Shown: in pieces, positions 55,069-62,249 of the stretch
Layout: the number at the start of each line of letters is the position of its first letter
Numbering within the stretch: position 1 is the stretch's first letter
Assembly (NCBI RefSeq): GCF_001983935.1
Contig: NZ_CP017641.1
Span: 7,676,001 to 7,740,000, forward strand
Length of the DNA: 64,000 nt
Reading direction: 5' to 3'
From: Fuerstiella marisgermanici
GTDB taxonomy: Bacteria; Planctomycetota; Planctomycetia; Planctomycetales; Planctomycetaceae
Notes under the pieces: model-generated
Seen by the model: the letters and a program-made list of their open reading frames with translations, nothing else
Database searches by the model: none
Told to the model about the DNA's origin: nothing
Position numbers and translations under genes: made by a program

Positions 55069-56199
55069 ATGCCCCGCAACCGCGACCTGTTTAACGATTC
55101 GACGATGACGTTTGGCGAACACCTTGAGGTGTTGCGCGTGCATGTCTGGCGAGCGTTGATTGGTCTGGTAATTGGCGTTGTCGCAGCCCTCTTTTTGGGC
55201 GACAAGGTCATTGGCATTCTTAGTCAACCAATCGACGAAGCTCTGCGCCGCAATAACCAGCCCGAAGCCACAGACGATATCGGCGGCATGGACTTCAGCG
55301 GCTTTATCAAACAGATGTTCTCGGACGAAGAAAAGAAGCCGGATAAGCCACCGGTCATGGAGGAAGTGCCGGGCGACGATGAACTGACGGTCGATGTTTC
55401 TATTGCCAGTTTGGTGGCTGCATTGAAAACCGTCGCTCCGGAACTGGTGGTCGAGACACCAGACGTACCGGAGAAAAAGGAGGCCGCAGAGCCCGACGAT
55501 GGCGATGCAGACGCAGCGGCCAATTCAAAGGCAGGCTCGGCCGAAAGCTCAGAGCCGGTGGAATCGGTGTCTCTTGTGCTGCGGTCAGATGAAATTGCTC
55601 TCTTCAAAAAGACGGCCGACCGATTCAATCGCCCGGTTACTTACAAAGTTGAAGAAGCCTTCATGACCTATCTGAAGGTGAGCCTGGTCGCCGGCCTTGT
55701 CCTTGCCGCACCGTGGGTATTCTACCAAGCCTGGCTGTTTGTCGCCGCGGGCCTGTATCCTCACGAACGTAAGCACGTCTACATCTACCTTCCCATGAGC
55801 ATCGGATTGTTCATGGCGGGGGCCGTGTTCTGCTTCTATTTTGTGTTTCCAATCGTGCTGGACTTCCTGATTCAATTCAACGAATGGATTGGTGTCGAGC
55901 TACAGCCTCGGCTGTCGGAATACATCAGTCTAGTGCTGATGCTGCCTGTGATGTTCGGGCTTAGCTTTCAATTGCCGCTGGTCATGTTGTTCCTCGATCG
56001 CATCGGCGTGATGACGGTGAAGGGATACCTGGAAAACTGGCGAATGGCAGTCCTCGTGATTGCGATCGTGTCAATGCTGATGACGCCGGCCGACCCCACC
56101 AGCATGCTGTTAATGATGTTCCCGCTCGTGTTTCTGTACTTTGGCGGAATTATGCTGTGCCGATTCCGTCCCGGAGCATCAACCGACCCATTGGCTTAA
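55069..56199 (+). CDS. tatC: Sec-independent translocase subunit TatC with a large acidic insert
   Basis: 376 residues against about 250 in other bacteria. The N-terminal FGEHLEVLRVHVWRALIGLVIG is the conserved signal-recognition start. Residues about 63-190 form an extra acidic, low-complexity loop (DEEKKPDKPPVMEEVPGDDE, DDGDADAAANSKAGSAESSE) between helix 1 and helix 2, on the periplasmic side. Then TatC resumes with FMTYLKVSLVAGLVLAAPWVFYQAWLFVAAGLYPHERK, FCFYFVFPIVLDFLI, FGLSFQLPLVMLFL and MLMTPADPTSMLLMMFPLVFLYFGG. It forms the Tat receptor for folded exported proteins, several of which are suspected in this window (DUF1501, the enolase-like enzyme). No tatA or tatB lies beside it. Confidence 0.95.
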   Translation: MPRNRDLFNDSTMTFGEHLEVLRVHVWRALIGLVIGVVAALFLGDKVIGILSQPIDEALRRNNQPEATDDIGGMDFSGFIKQMFSDEEKKPDKPPVMEEVPGDDELTVDVSIASLVAALKTVAPELVVETPDVPEKKEAAEPDDGDADAAANSKAGSAESSEPVESVSLVLRSDEIALFKKTADRFNRPVTYKVEEAFMTYLKVSLVAGLVLAAPWVFYQAWLFVAAGLYPHERKHVYIYLPMSIGLFMAGAVFCFYFVFPIVLDFLIQFNEWIGVELQPRLSEYISLVLMLPVMFGLSFQLPLVMLFLDRIGVMTVKGYLENWRMAVLVIAIVSMLMTPADPTSMLLMMFPLVFLYFGGIMLCRFRPGASTDPLA

Positions 56200-56357
56200 C
56201 AGGCAGACCGGAGGCAGGTAACTCGCCAATTTGTTCCTGGTAACGCGAAATCCGGGCCCGAAAAATTGGATGAGTAGAAAATCGGTGAGCCGCCTGCTAG
56301 CTTTTGCCAACCTTTCAAAGAACGTTTACCCCCCCGCTTTTTCAGTGTCTGGTGATC

Positions 56358-56861
56358 ATGACAGCTCAGGCGATTGCTGGCGTTAGTGCCTCTTCCGAAT
56401 CGGTTGTAATGACGGAGTATCCGTCACTCGCAGCTGGTGGTATCGGGCAACTATTGGGCAGCATTTACGAATCAATTCCGCTGCCGCTGGGCCTTCCCAA
56501 GCTCTCGTACATCTTTGCGTTGGTCACGGCACCGCTCGGTCTGCTGCTGTACTTTCTGCAGAAGGCGTTCGGAGAACGGTATGTGCTGACGAATCGTGCC
56601 GTGCAGGTTTGGACGGCTCGAACAGGCCGCAAAGTGGCTGCGATAAATTTGGACGACTACGACCACATCGAACTGGATCAACGCCCCGGTCAGGTTTTTT
56701 ACAATGCCGCCGATCTTCGCTTTGTCGGCCCTAACGGGGATACAAAGCTGCGTTTGAAAGGCGTCAAGGATGCGGGAGCGTTCAAGAACGCCATCGAGAG
56801 CATGCGGACCTCACGGAGCATGGTTCGAGATTCAATGGCTCGGATCGAGGGACGCGGCTAG
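56358..56861 (+). CDS. Membrane protein with bacterial PH-like domain
   Basis: 167 residues from ATG 56358 with GGTGA upstream; a further ATG-like start at 56304 is possible. A hydrophobic segment LSYIFALVTAPLGLLLYFLQKAF precedes YVLTNRAVQVWTARTGRKVAAINLDDYDHIELDQRPGQVFYNAADLRF, the strand pattern (xxYxLTxxRIxxxxG) of the bPH domain family found in membrane-linked proteins. The C-terminus is charged. It ends 30 bp before a strong terminator, so it is probably monocistronic or the last gene. Function unknown. Confidence 0.7.
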   Translation: MTAQAIAGVSASSESVVMTEYPSLAAGGIGQLLGSIYESIPLPLGLPKLSYIFALVTAPLGLLLYFLQKAFGERYVLTNRAVQVWTARTGRKVAAINLDDYDHIELDQRPGQVFYNAADLRFVGPNGDTKLRLKGVKDAGAFKNAIESMRTSRSMVRDSMARIEGRG

Positions 56862-56891
56862 AAGCGCCCGGCAATACAACAAGTCACCTCA

Positions 56892-56924
56892 AAAGCCCGG
56901 CTTTACCCAAAGCTGGGCTTTTTT
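56892..56924 (+). terminator. Strong intrinsic terminator after the PH-like gene
   Basis: AAAGCCCGGCTTT (56892-56904) and AAAGCTGGGCTTT (56909-56921) make a 13 bp stem with one G-U-type mismatch and a four-base loop, then T run to 56924. It lies 30 bp past the stop. Confidence 0.9.
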
Positions 56925-57093
56925 CGTGTTAATGTTCGACCACTGGCGGTCCCTGTCGTCGCATGACCAAGCTGGAAAGTCGGCCGGACATGATTGCTTG
57001 GCTGTAAATTGTAAGGGCTGGAACGCTCGCCTTGCTGCGAGCGGCAAAGAAACTGGCGACTCAGATTTGAGCCAGTTGGCACAGCGCATTAAG

Positions 57094-57142
57094 AAACCCC
57101 TCACCGTGTCTGAAGTCACAGACACCGTCAGGGGTTTTCTTT
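57094..57142. terminator. Long bidirectional terminator between convergent genes
   Basis: AAACCCCTCACCGTGTCTG (57094-57112) pairs with CAGACACCGTCAGGGGTTT (57119-57137), a 19 bp stem with two mismatches and a six-base loop; TTTTCTTTTT follows on the plus strand and the A-rich left flank supplies U on the minus strand. It serves the Hcp-like gene on the minus strand and any read-through on the plus strand. Confidence 0.85.
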
Positions 57143-57271
57143 TTGCGGCAGGAACGAACTGCCAATACTTCGGGGAGCCGGGCGAGTGTTTTGGCCCGCT
57201 GGATGAATCCGCAGAGCAAGTCACCACGTTGCGATGGATGGTTCTCGCCCGGCTTTCCCATATGCCGATAC

Positions 57272-57757
57272 TTACGCCTGACCTTTGCCAGGGTTGTACT
57301 TCCCGGGCACATTGCCAACTGGCTTACCGTTGTTTGGATCGAGTGTGACGTAAGTCCACTCAACTTCAGTATAGCCAAGTGTAATGGACTCAGACGGCAG
57401 TGGATCGCCGCTGGCCATGCCCTGGAAGCTGTAGCTGGAGACGATGACGTTTTTCAACTTGTACTTCAGGTAAGGTTCCTGCTTGTTGCCGACGGTCGAA
57501 CAGAAGTGAATTTCCACTTCATCGAAGAAGGTTCCGTTGGCACAGGATTCCTGCAGTTTCGTCGACGATTTGTCAAGCTCACGCATGACAGCGATGTCAC
57601 CCAAAGTCGTTTCGCCTTTGGTTCGCTGGTGGTCTTTGGCACCTTCAGGAATTGAACGCATGATTGGTGAACTCATTGACTGAATGATGATCCAGTCCTT
57701 GTGTCCGCTGTCTGTTGCTTCGCCTTTGATGTCGCCAAGTTTAATGTACGCTGGCAT
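57272..57757 (-). CDS. Hcp1-family protein (type VI secretion tube/effector-like), orphan
   Basis: 161 residues from ATG 57757, with AGGAG upstream. MPAYIKLGDIKGEATDSGHKDWI is the characteristic Hcp start, and LDKSSTKLQESCANGTFFDEVEIHFC, YLKYKLKNVIVSSYSF and ESITLGYTEVEWTYV are the matching strands. Hcp proteins form hexameric rings stacked into the T6SS tube, and related ones are secreted effectors or unrelated structural rings. No tss gene (sheath, VgrG, ClpV, TssJLM) is nearby. It is flanked by its own terminator and gaps of about 270 bp or more. Many planctomycetes carry such isolated Hcp copies. Confidence 0.9.
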   Translation of the reverse strand: MPAYIKLGDIKGEATDSGHKDWIIIQSMSSPIMRSIPEGAKDHQRTKGETTLGDIAVMRELDKSSTKLQESCANGTFFDEVEIHFCSTVGNKQEPYLKYKLKNVIVSSYSFQGMASGDPLPSESITLGYTEVEWTYVTLDPNNGKPVGNVPGKYNPGKGQA

Positions 57758-58027
57758 CACTAAATCTCCTCAAATCGGCTTACTGAGAATGACAGAGCCA
57801 ACGCCGCATGGTCTCTGCTTTCAGCCCCGCTCAGGGCCGTTCTAAACCCATTCTCGCGGATTCGCCGTGAGGGTTGCGTGGATTTGCAGAAAAACTGCAC
57901 GACGCCCCAATTGCCCTTGCCACGCAAGGGAAATCGTGGGGCGAGGACAAGAGATTCCCGTGGTTGTAGAAGCTTCCGGGCTGATCACGAGCAGCCGGGA
58001 AAATCATGACCGCAAGTGTGCAGGTGA

Positions 58028-59002
58028 TCAGTCTTCCGACGGCATGGGAGAATTTTTTATGCCTCGACGATCTGCCGAACTGCTGGCATCCTGCTGGCGC
58101 GCCAGCGTGCGAGTTTGGTAGTCGTCGTGCAGCAGCAGATTCAGCAGCGAATCGCCGAATTCTTCCCAGACAACCTCTTCGTCGGTCTCACGAGGGAATG
58201 CAAATGTGATCATCTGCTGCGATTCCTGTTCTGACAGATATCGCTCAAGTGTCCCCGGTCGGGATCCTTCCGGCAGCGAATAGAAATCAAAATCCAGCCA
58301 GTCGGCAACTTCCCGAGCAGTCGCGGCGGCACCCGCGCTGGCCGCCATCGCGCCTTTCGTGCCGGGAAACGTGCGGATGTGGATTACCCGTTGAGGCCTC
58401 GTCTTGTTCAGCAGTTCGCGCAGCAGCCGAATTTCGGGCTCTTCAGCAGACAGGGGCTTCGGAACAGCGCTTCGGTCCGTGAATTGCCGATTCAGGACCA
58501 CTCCGTTGGCGTTTGTCCCCTTCTGCATCGCTTCGCCATCTGGGTTGGCGTTCCGAACGATGGTGGCTTCGATCCCGCCAAGAATGATTCCGTTTTGGTG
58601 GATGTGCTGTGCCAGCTTTTCCGTCAGGTCGATCGCGGCGGGATCGTGTCCGGACAGACTGCCGAGAATTAGCGTGCGGTAACCGCCCTGCCCGACGGAA
58701 ATGGCCTGAACCGGGCGATCGCCAGCGCTTTTTCCAAGTTCCTCCCACGCAAACGGCTTTGGTGCCGACACGATGCCGCGAGTGAGATCGCTGCTGGCGA
58801 TTCGTGGCGACTTAGCTTCACTTTGATCGAAGACCGGCATCGGAATGTCGGCCACCGAACGAGTGGTCACGTCAACGGTGGGCGTCGAATCGAACTTCGG
58901 AACGGAAGAACATCCGCTCAGCGTGAAGCTGATTAGCAGCAGCGTTAAATACAGCGTATGACGTAATGTCCTAACGCGGCGAATGTGAGTGAGGAACCAC
59001 AT
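58028..59002 (-). CDS. Lipoprotein related to M14/succinylglutamate-desuccinylase-type peptidases
   Basis: 324 residues from ATG 59002, preceded by GGAG at seven bases; upstream starts give a less plausible leader. Lipobox LSGC gives Cys31 as the anchor. The M14-like core shows LGSLSGHDPAAIDLTEKLAQHI, RNANPDGEAMQ (the NPDG motif) and GVVLNRQF (matching the GVDLNRNF motif), then EPEIRLLRELL and VIHIRTFPG. The expected metal HxxE at the first motif reads His119-Asp-Pro-Ala, so the Glu ligand is missing; the third His candidate is His208. It may be a catalytically reduced homologue that still binds peptidoglycan-type ligands. Export as a lipoprotein to the envelope is likely. Confidence 0.7.
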   Translation of the reverse strand: MWFLTHIRRVRTLRHTLYLTLLLISFTLSGCSSVPKFDSTPTVDVTTRSVADIPMPVFDQSEAKSPRIASSDLTRGIVSAPKPFAWEELGKSAGDRPVQAISVGQGGYRTLILGSLSGHDPAAIDLTEKLAQHIHQNGIILGGIEATIVRNANPDGEAMQKGTNANGVVLNRQFTDRSAVPKPLSAEEPEIRLLRELLNKTRPQRVIHIRTFPGTKGAMAASAGAAATAREVADWLDFDFYSLPEGSRPGTLERYLSEQESQQMITFAFPRETDEEVVWEEFGDSLLNLLLHDDYQTRTLARQQDASSSADRRGIKNSPMPSED

Positions 59003-59101
59003 CGCAAAACTCCAAATGCCTCCTGAAGTCATTCGCCGGTGGGCGAGTGACTTCGGAGGCGATATTAAGAACGAAAGACGATCCAACGTCGTTCGTTCAG
59101 G

Positions 59102-59785
59102 TTAGTCGTCAATTCCCAGGTGGTAACACAGTTGTTCAAACCGCTCCTGGAATTCGTCACTGGAAGAATGCACGTGCTCCGCTTCCGTGATGAATCGAAT
59201 GTTTTCATCGCACTGGACGCCATTTTCAGATAACGCCCATTCATAGCCTTCGTTGTCGTGCCCGTAAACGAACAGAAGCTTGTGTTCGTCCAACTGCACT
59301 TCCATGGGCTTGCGAGGATTCAATACCGCGATGCCGCAACAGCCGTCATCAAGCAGCAGGTCTTCAAAGTCGTAGAGAATGCTTTGCAGCACCGGCATGT
59401 CGATTTGTTCGCGGTACAAATCGGTGTGCTCGCCGTTCGATTTGTCGTGACTGGTTTCCAGCACAACGTCCACCGATTCGCCTAGTGGATCGAGCAGCGA
59501 AAGAAAGGTGTCGAATAGTCGTTCGCGAGTTACAGACGACATGAGTACGGGGATGCGAGCTCCGGATTCCTGGTCGACATACCATTCATGACGGAAGCCG
59601 GTACGCGGCTTGACGTCAAGGTGATAAGCGGGTCTCACGGCGTCGGTTAGCGTAAAATCGCCGTACCGAGCGACACTCATGTGCTCTTCCAACTGAGCTT
59701 CTGTCAGGTTGCGAAAGCTGCTGACTCCCTGCGGAGTTTCGCTGTCGCGGTAGTTCGACTTGAGGAACTTTTTCAGAAATCCCAT
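59102..59785 (-). CDS. Hypothetical soluble protein, conserved style, unknown function
   Basis: 227 residues from ATG 59785, with GAGG just upstream. No signal peptide. Acidic overall, with LDPLGESVDVVLETSHDKSN, QSILYDFEDLLLDDGCCGIAVLNP and EVQLDEHKLLFVYGHD; the beta-alpha spacing suggests a compact mixed fold, but I know no family for it. The N-terminus MGFLKKFLKSNYRDSE is amphipathic and basic, a possible membrane-association helix. It lies 99 bp upstream of the M14-like lipoprotein on the same strand, so the two may be one transcript. Confidence 0.65.
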   Translation of the reverse strand: MGFLKKFLKSNYRDSETPQGVSSFRNLTEAQLEEHMSVARYGDFTLTDAVRPAYHLDVKPRTGFRHEWYVDQESGARIPVLMSSVTRERLFDTFLSLLDPLGESVDVVLETSHDKSNGEHTDLYREQIDMPVLQSILYDFEDLLLDDGCCGIAVLNPRKPMEVQLDEHKLLFVYGHDNEGYEWALSENGVQCDENIRFITEAEHVHSSSDEFQERFEQLCYHLGIDD

Positions 59786-60102
59786 TGGGGCCTCACATCA
59801 GTCTCGTCTGGCTGCAGTGCCGCAGCCATTGTGGCGACGGCGAAAAAAGTGTGTTCTCGCTGGAAACCTAGCATGCGTTCGGGCGATAAAGAGGACGTTT
59901 TGCCTCCATCCGGCAATTCCTGCGTTTCCGTTTCGGCGCTGACACGAACGCGGCGTCCTGCGAAACTATTCGGGTGGTGCCGCGGGACCTGCAACCCGGA
60001 CAATCCGCGCTCCCGGACAATCTGATTGCTGGCAGAGTCGCTTCAGCCGATGGATTGCCTGTAATCGCGCAGATCCCTGCCTCTACTTTCAGGTCGGACA
60101 AG
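59786..60102. other. 317 bp upstream region of transglutaminase-like gene
   Basis: Between divergent genes. No gene or repeat recognised. The transglutaminase frame stays open upstream to 59974 but the extra residues look non-family. Confidence 0.4.
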
Positions 60103-61674
60103 TTGGAAAAAACACGCTCAAACCGCTTTCTGTTGCGATTCCACGGCCAATGCCGAGGGGCCTGGATTCGGCTGGTGTGCGCCGTCGCAATATTGTTGTC
60201 TGGCACGGTGGGATTTCTCCCCATCGCCGCAGGTGATGAGCCTGTGACAGACGGCGAGAGTGCTTCGGAGGCATGGTTTGTAATGAAGTTCGATGGCAAG
60301 CCTGTGGGGTTCGAACGCGTCAAATCGCATGTCCTGCCAGGCACGAATCCACCGCAGTTTTCTCGCGTTCGTCGCACGCGGCTGAAGCTGCAGCGTCTCG
60401 GACAGGATCTGACGGTCGAAGCGACACTGATCACAACAGAATCGCTGACCGGACATTTGCTGGAATTCAGCCTTCAAAGAACGGATGGTTCCGGGGCTCG
60501 AATCGAACGCAGCGGTCGCTTTCTGCCAGAAGAACGGGGTTACCAGGTGACCGATCGAGCCAGCGCATCGGTTCGCACGTTCGATCTGCAGACGGACGGC
60601 GTGGTTCAATCGCCGATCGTTTCTACATGGTTGCCCAGTCTGGTTGCTGAAGGCATAAAGCGAGTGACGCGGCCCGTGCTGTTTCCTGAATCAATGGCGG
60701 TCGCGGACGTCACCGCCGAAACCCGCCGCAGCCGACGAATTCACGACGACCAACGCCGTTCCATTGAAGTCACCCCGATCCACTTCTACCCGCAGCTCGA
60801 CCCGCTTAAGTCGACGCAGTTCTTTGTTGACGCAAGCGGCGCCGTGGTGCGGCAGGAAAAACGAGTGCTCGGTGGCCTGCTGTCGATGGAACTCACAACG
60901 GCCGACCAGGCTCTCGCGGCGATTTCAGGCCAACCACTGGACCTGGATGTTCGGTCGCTGATTCCCATCGACCGATTGTTGTCCACCGGCGCGGAACGAC
61001 AGCAACTTGTGATCGATCTGACGGTAAAAAGTGGCTTTCTGAACGATATTCCGGAGACAGCGTTTCAGAAGGTGAGCCGTGTTGATGCGTCAACTCTACG
61101 AGTCACTCTGACAACGCCCGAACTTCCGCCCATTCGCGCCAATACGTCGTTTCGTCAGGCGAAGCAGCAGGCGATTCCACCCACTCGCTGGATGCAGCTA
61201 GAGGATCCCATCCTGCAGCGTATGGCGGCGACGGGGTCAGGAGGAAAGACGTCAGATGGTGAAGTGTGCCAGCAATTGGAACGGTTTGTGCAATCGAAAA
61301 TCAGGCACTCGGCGTTCTCCATCAATCTGCAGTCTGCCGCAGACGTGGCTCGCACATTACGCGGTGATTGTACGGAACACGCCGTATTGCTGGCTGCCCT
61401 GATGCGAGTCAACGGGATTCCATCGCGAGTGGTCGGAGGGCTGGTACACACCAACCGCCAATATGGATTCATGGGCCATGTCTGGGTTGAAGCATTGGTC
61501 GAAGGCCAGTGGATTCCGTTCGATTCTGCAACCAGCGCGCATAGTCATGGCACAACTCATTTAAAGCTGACTCATTCCAACTTAAACGATGAAACAACCG
61601 GAGCTATTTCGCTGTTCCTGCCTGTACTGGACTTAGCCGGACGAGCGGCCATCAAGGTCGTCTCGCAACAATAA
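60103..61674 (+). CDS. Exported transglutaminase-like protein
   Basis: 523 residues from TTG 60103; a GTG at 59974 is in frame but yields 43 atypical leading residues. A signal-like segment (WIRLVCAVAILLSGTVGFLPIAAG) follows. The large N-terminal region (about 50-380) is beta-rich and unassigned, with repeated phrases such as FVMKFDGKPVGFERV. The catalytic domain begins near residue 390: GDCTEHAVLLAAL gives the nucleophilic Cys, YGFMGHVWVEAL the His and WIPFDSA the Asp of the transglutaminase triad. Family members include peptidases and crosslinkers; the substrate is unknown. Just downstream is an exbD-type gene on the same strand. Confidence 0.82.
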   Translation: MEKTRSNRFLLRFHGQCRGAWIRLVCAVAILLSGTVGFLPIAAGDEPVTDGESASEAWFVMKFDGKPVGFERVKSHVLPGTNPPQFSRVRRTRLKLQRLGQDLTVEATLITTESLTGHLLEFSLQRTDGSGARIERSGRFLPEERGYQVTDRASASVRTFDLQTDGVVQSPIVSTWLPSLVAEGIKRVTRPVLFPESMAVADVTAETRRSRRIHDDQRRSIEVTPIHFYPQLDPLKSTQFFVDASGAVVRQEKRVLGGLLSMELTTADQALAAISGQPLDLDVRSLIPIDRLLSTGAERQQLVIDLTVKSGFLNDIPETAFQKVSRVDASTLRVTLTTPELPPIRANTSFRQAKQQAIPPTRWMQLEDPILQRMAATGSGGKTSDGEVCQQLERFVQSKIRHSAFSINLQSAADVARTLRGDCTEHAVLLAALMRVNGIPSRVVGGLVHTNRQYGFMGHVWVEALVEGQWIPFDSATSAHSHGTTHLKLTHSNLNDETTGAISLFLPVLDLAGRAAIKVVSQQ

Positions 61675-61823
61675 CATAGTGGCCCGTCGATTTGCCGGCC
61701 TGCCAACAAACGGCGGTCTTCGTGGTTCATTCCGAGTTGACAAGCTGCGTATAATCGATTTCACGCCATTCGTTCGTACCCGATGTTGGCCAACACTCAT
61801 CTTTCGCTTGAGTTTCCGATCCC

Positions 61824-62249
61824 ATGCCACTGCGAACTGACTCTCTTGAAGAACCGCAACTAAACCTTACGCCGATGATCGACATCGTGTTTTTGTTGAT
61901 CATCTTCTTCATGGTGGGCACACGTTTCAGCGAAATCGAACAACAGTACGACATCGAACTTCCCACAGCTTCAGCCGTCGAACCCATGACCAGTCGCCCG
62001 GACGCCATGGTGCTGAACGTGGCTCGCAGTGGCGATGTCACCATCGACGGAAAGATCGTTCCGGCGGATCAGTTGCTGGCGCGGCTCGAAGCCGCTCGCA
62101 AAGCATACGCCGAACAGGCGGTGTTGATTCGAGGCGACGGTGAAGGCGTGTATCAGTCCATTGTCGATGTTATGGACGTGTGTCACAAAGCACAGATCCA
62201 TCGCTTTTCACTCGCATTTCAGCCGCGAGTTCCCGGAGCCGCTCCATGA
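61824..62249 (+). CDS. exbD: Biopolymer transport protein ExbD/TolR-like
   Basis: 141 residues. The N-terminal membrane helix is LNLTPMIDIVFLLIIFFMVGT with the proton-conducting Asp20, followed by a periplasmic beta domain (VLNVARSGDVTIDGKIV ... AVLIRGDGEGVYQSIVDVMDVCHKAQI). With ExbB/TolQ it would use the proton gradient to energise an outer-membrane process. No exbB is in view; it may be further away. The stop overlaps the next start by four bases (ATGA), so the two are translationally coupled. Confidence 0.93.
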   Translation: MPLRTDSLEEPQLNLTPMIDIVFLLIIFFMVGTRFSEIEQQYDIELPTASAVEPMTSRPDAMVLNVARSGDVTIDGKIVPADQLLARLEAARKAYAEQAVLIRGDGEGVYQSIVDVMDVCHKAQIHRFSLAFQPRVPGAAP

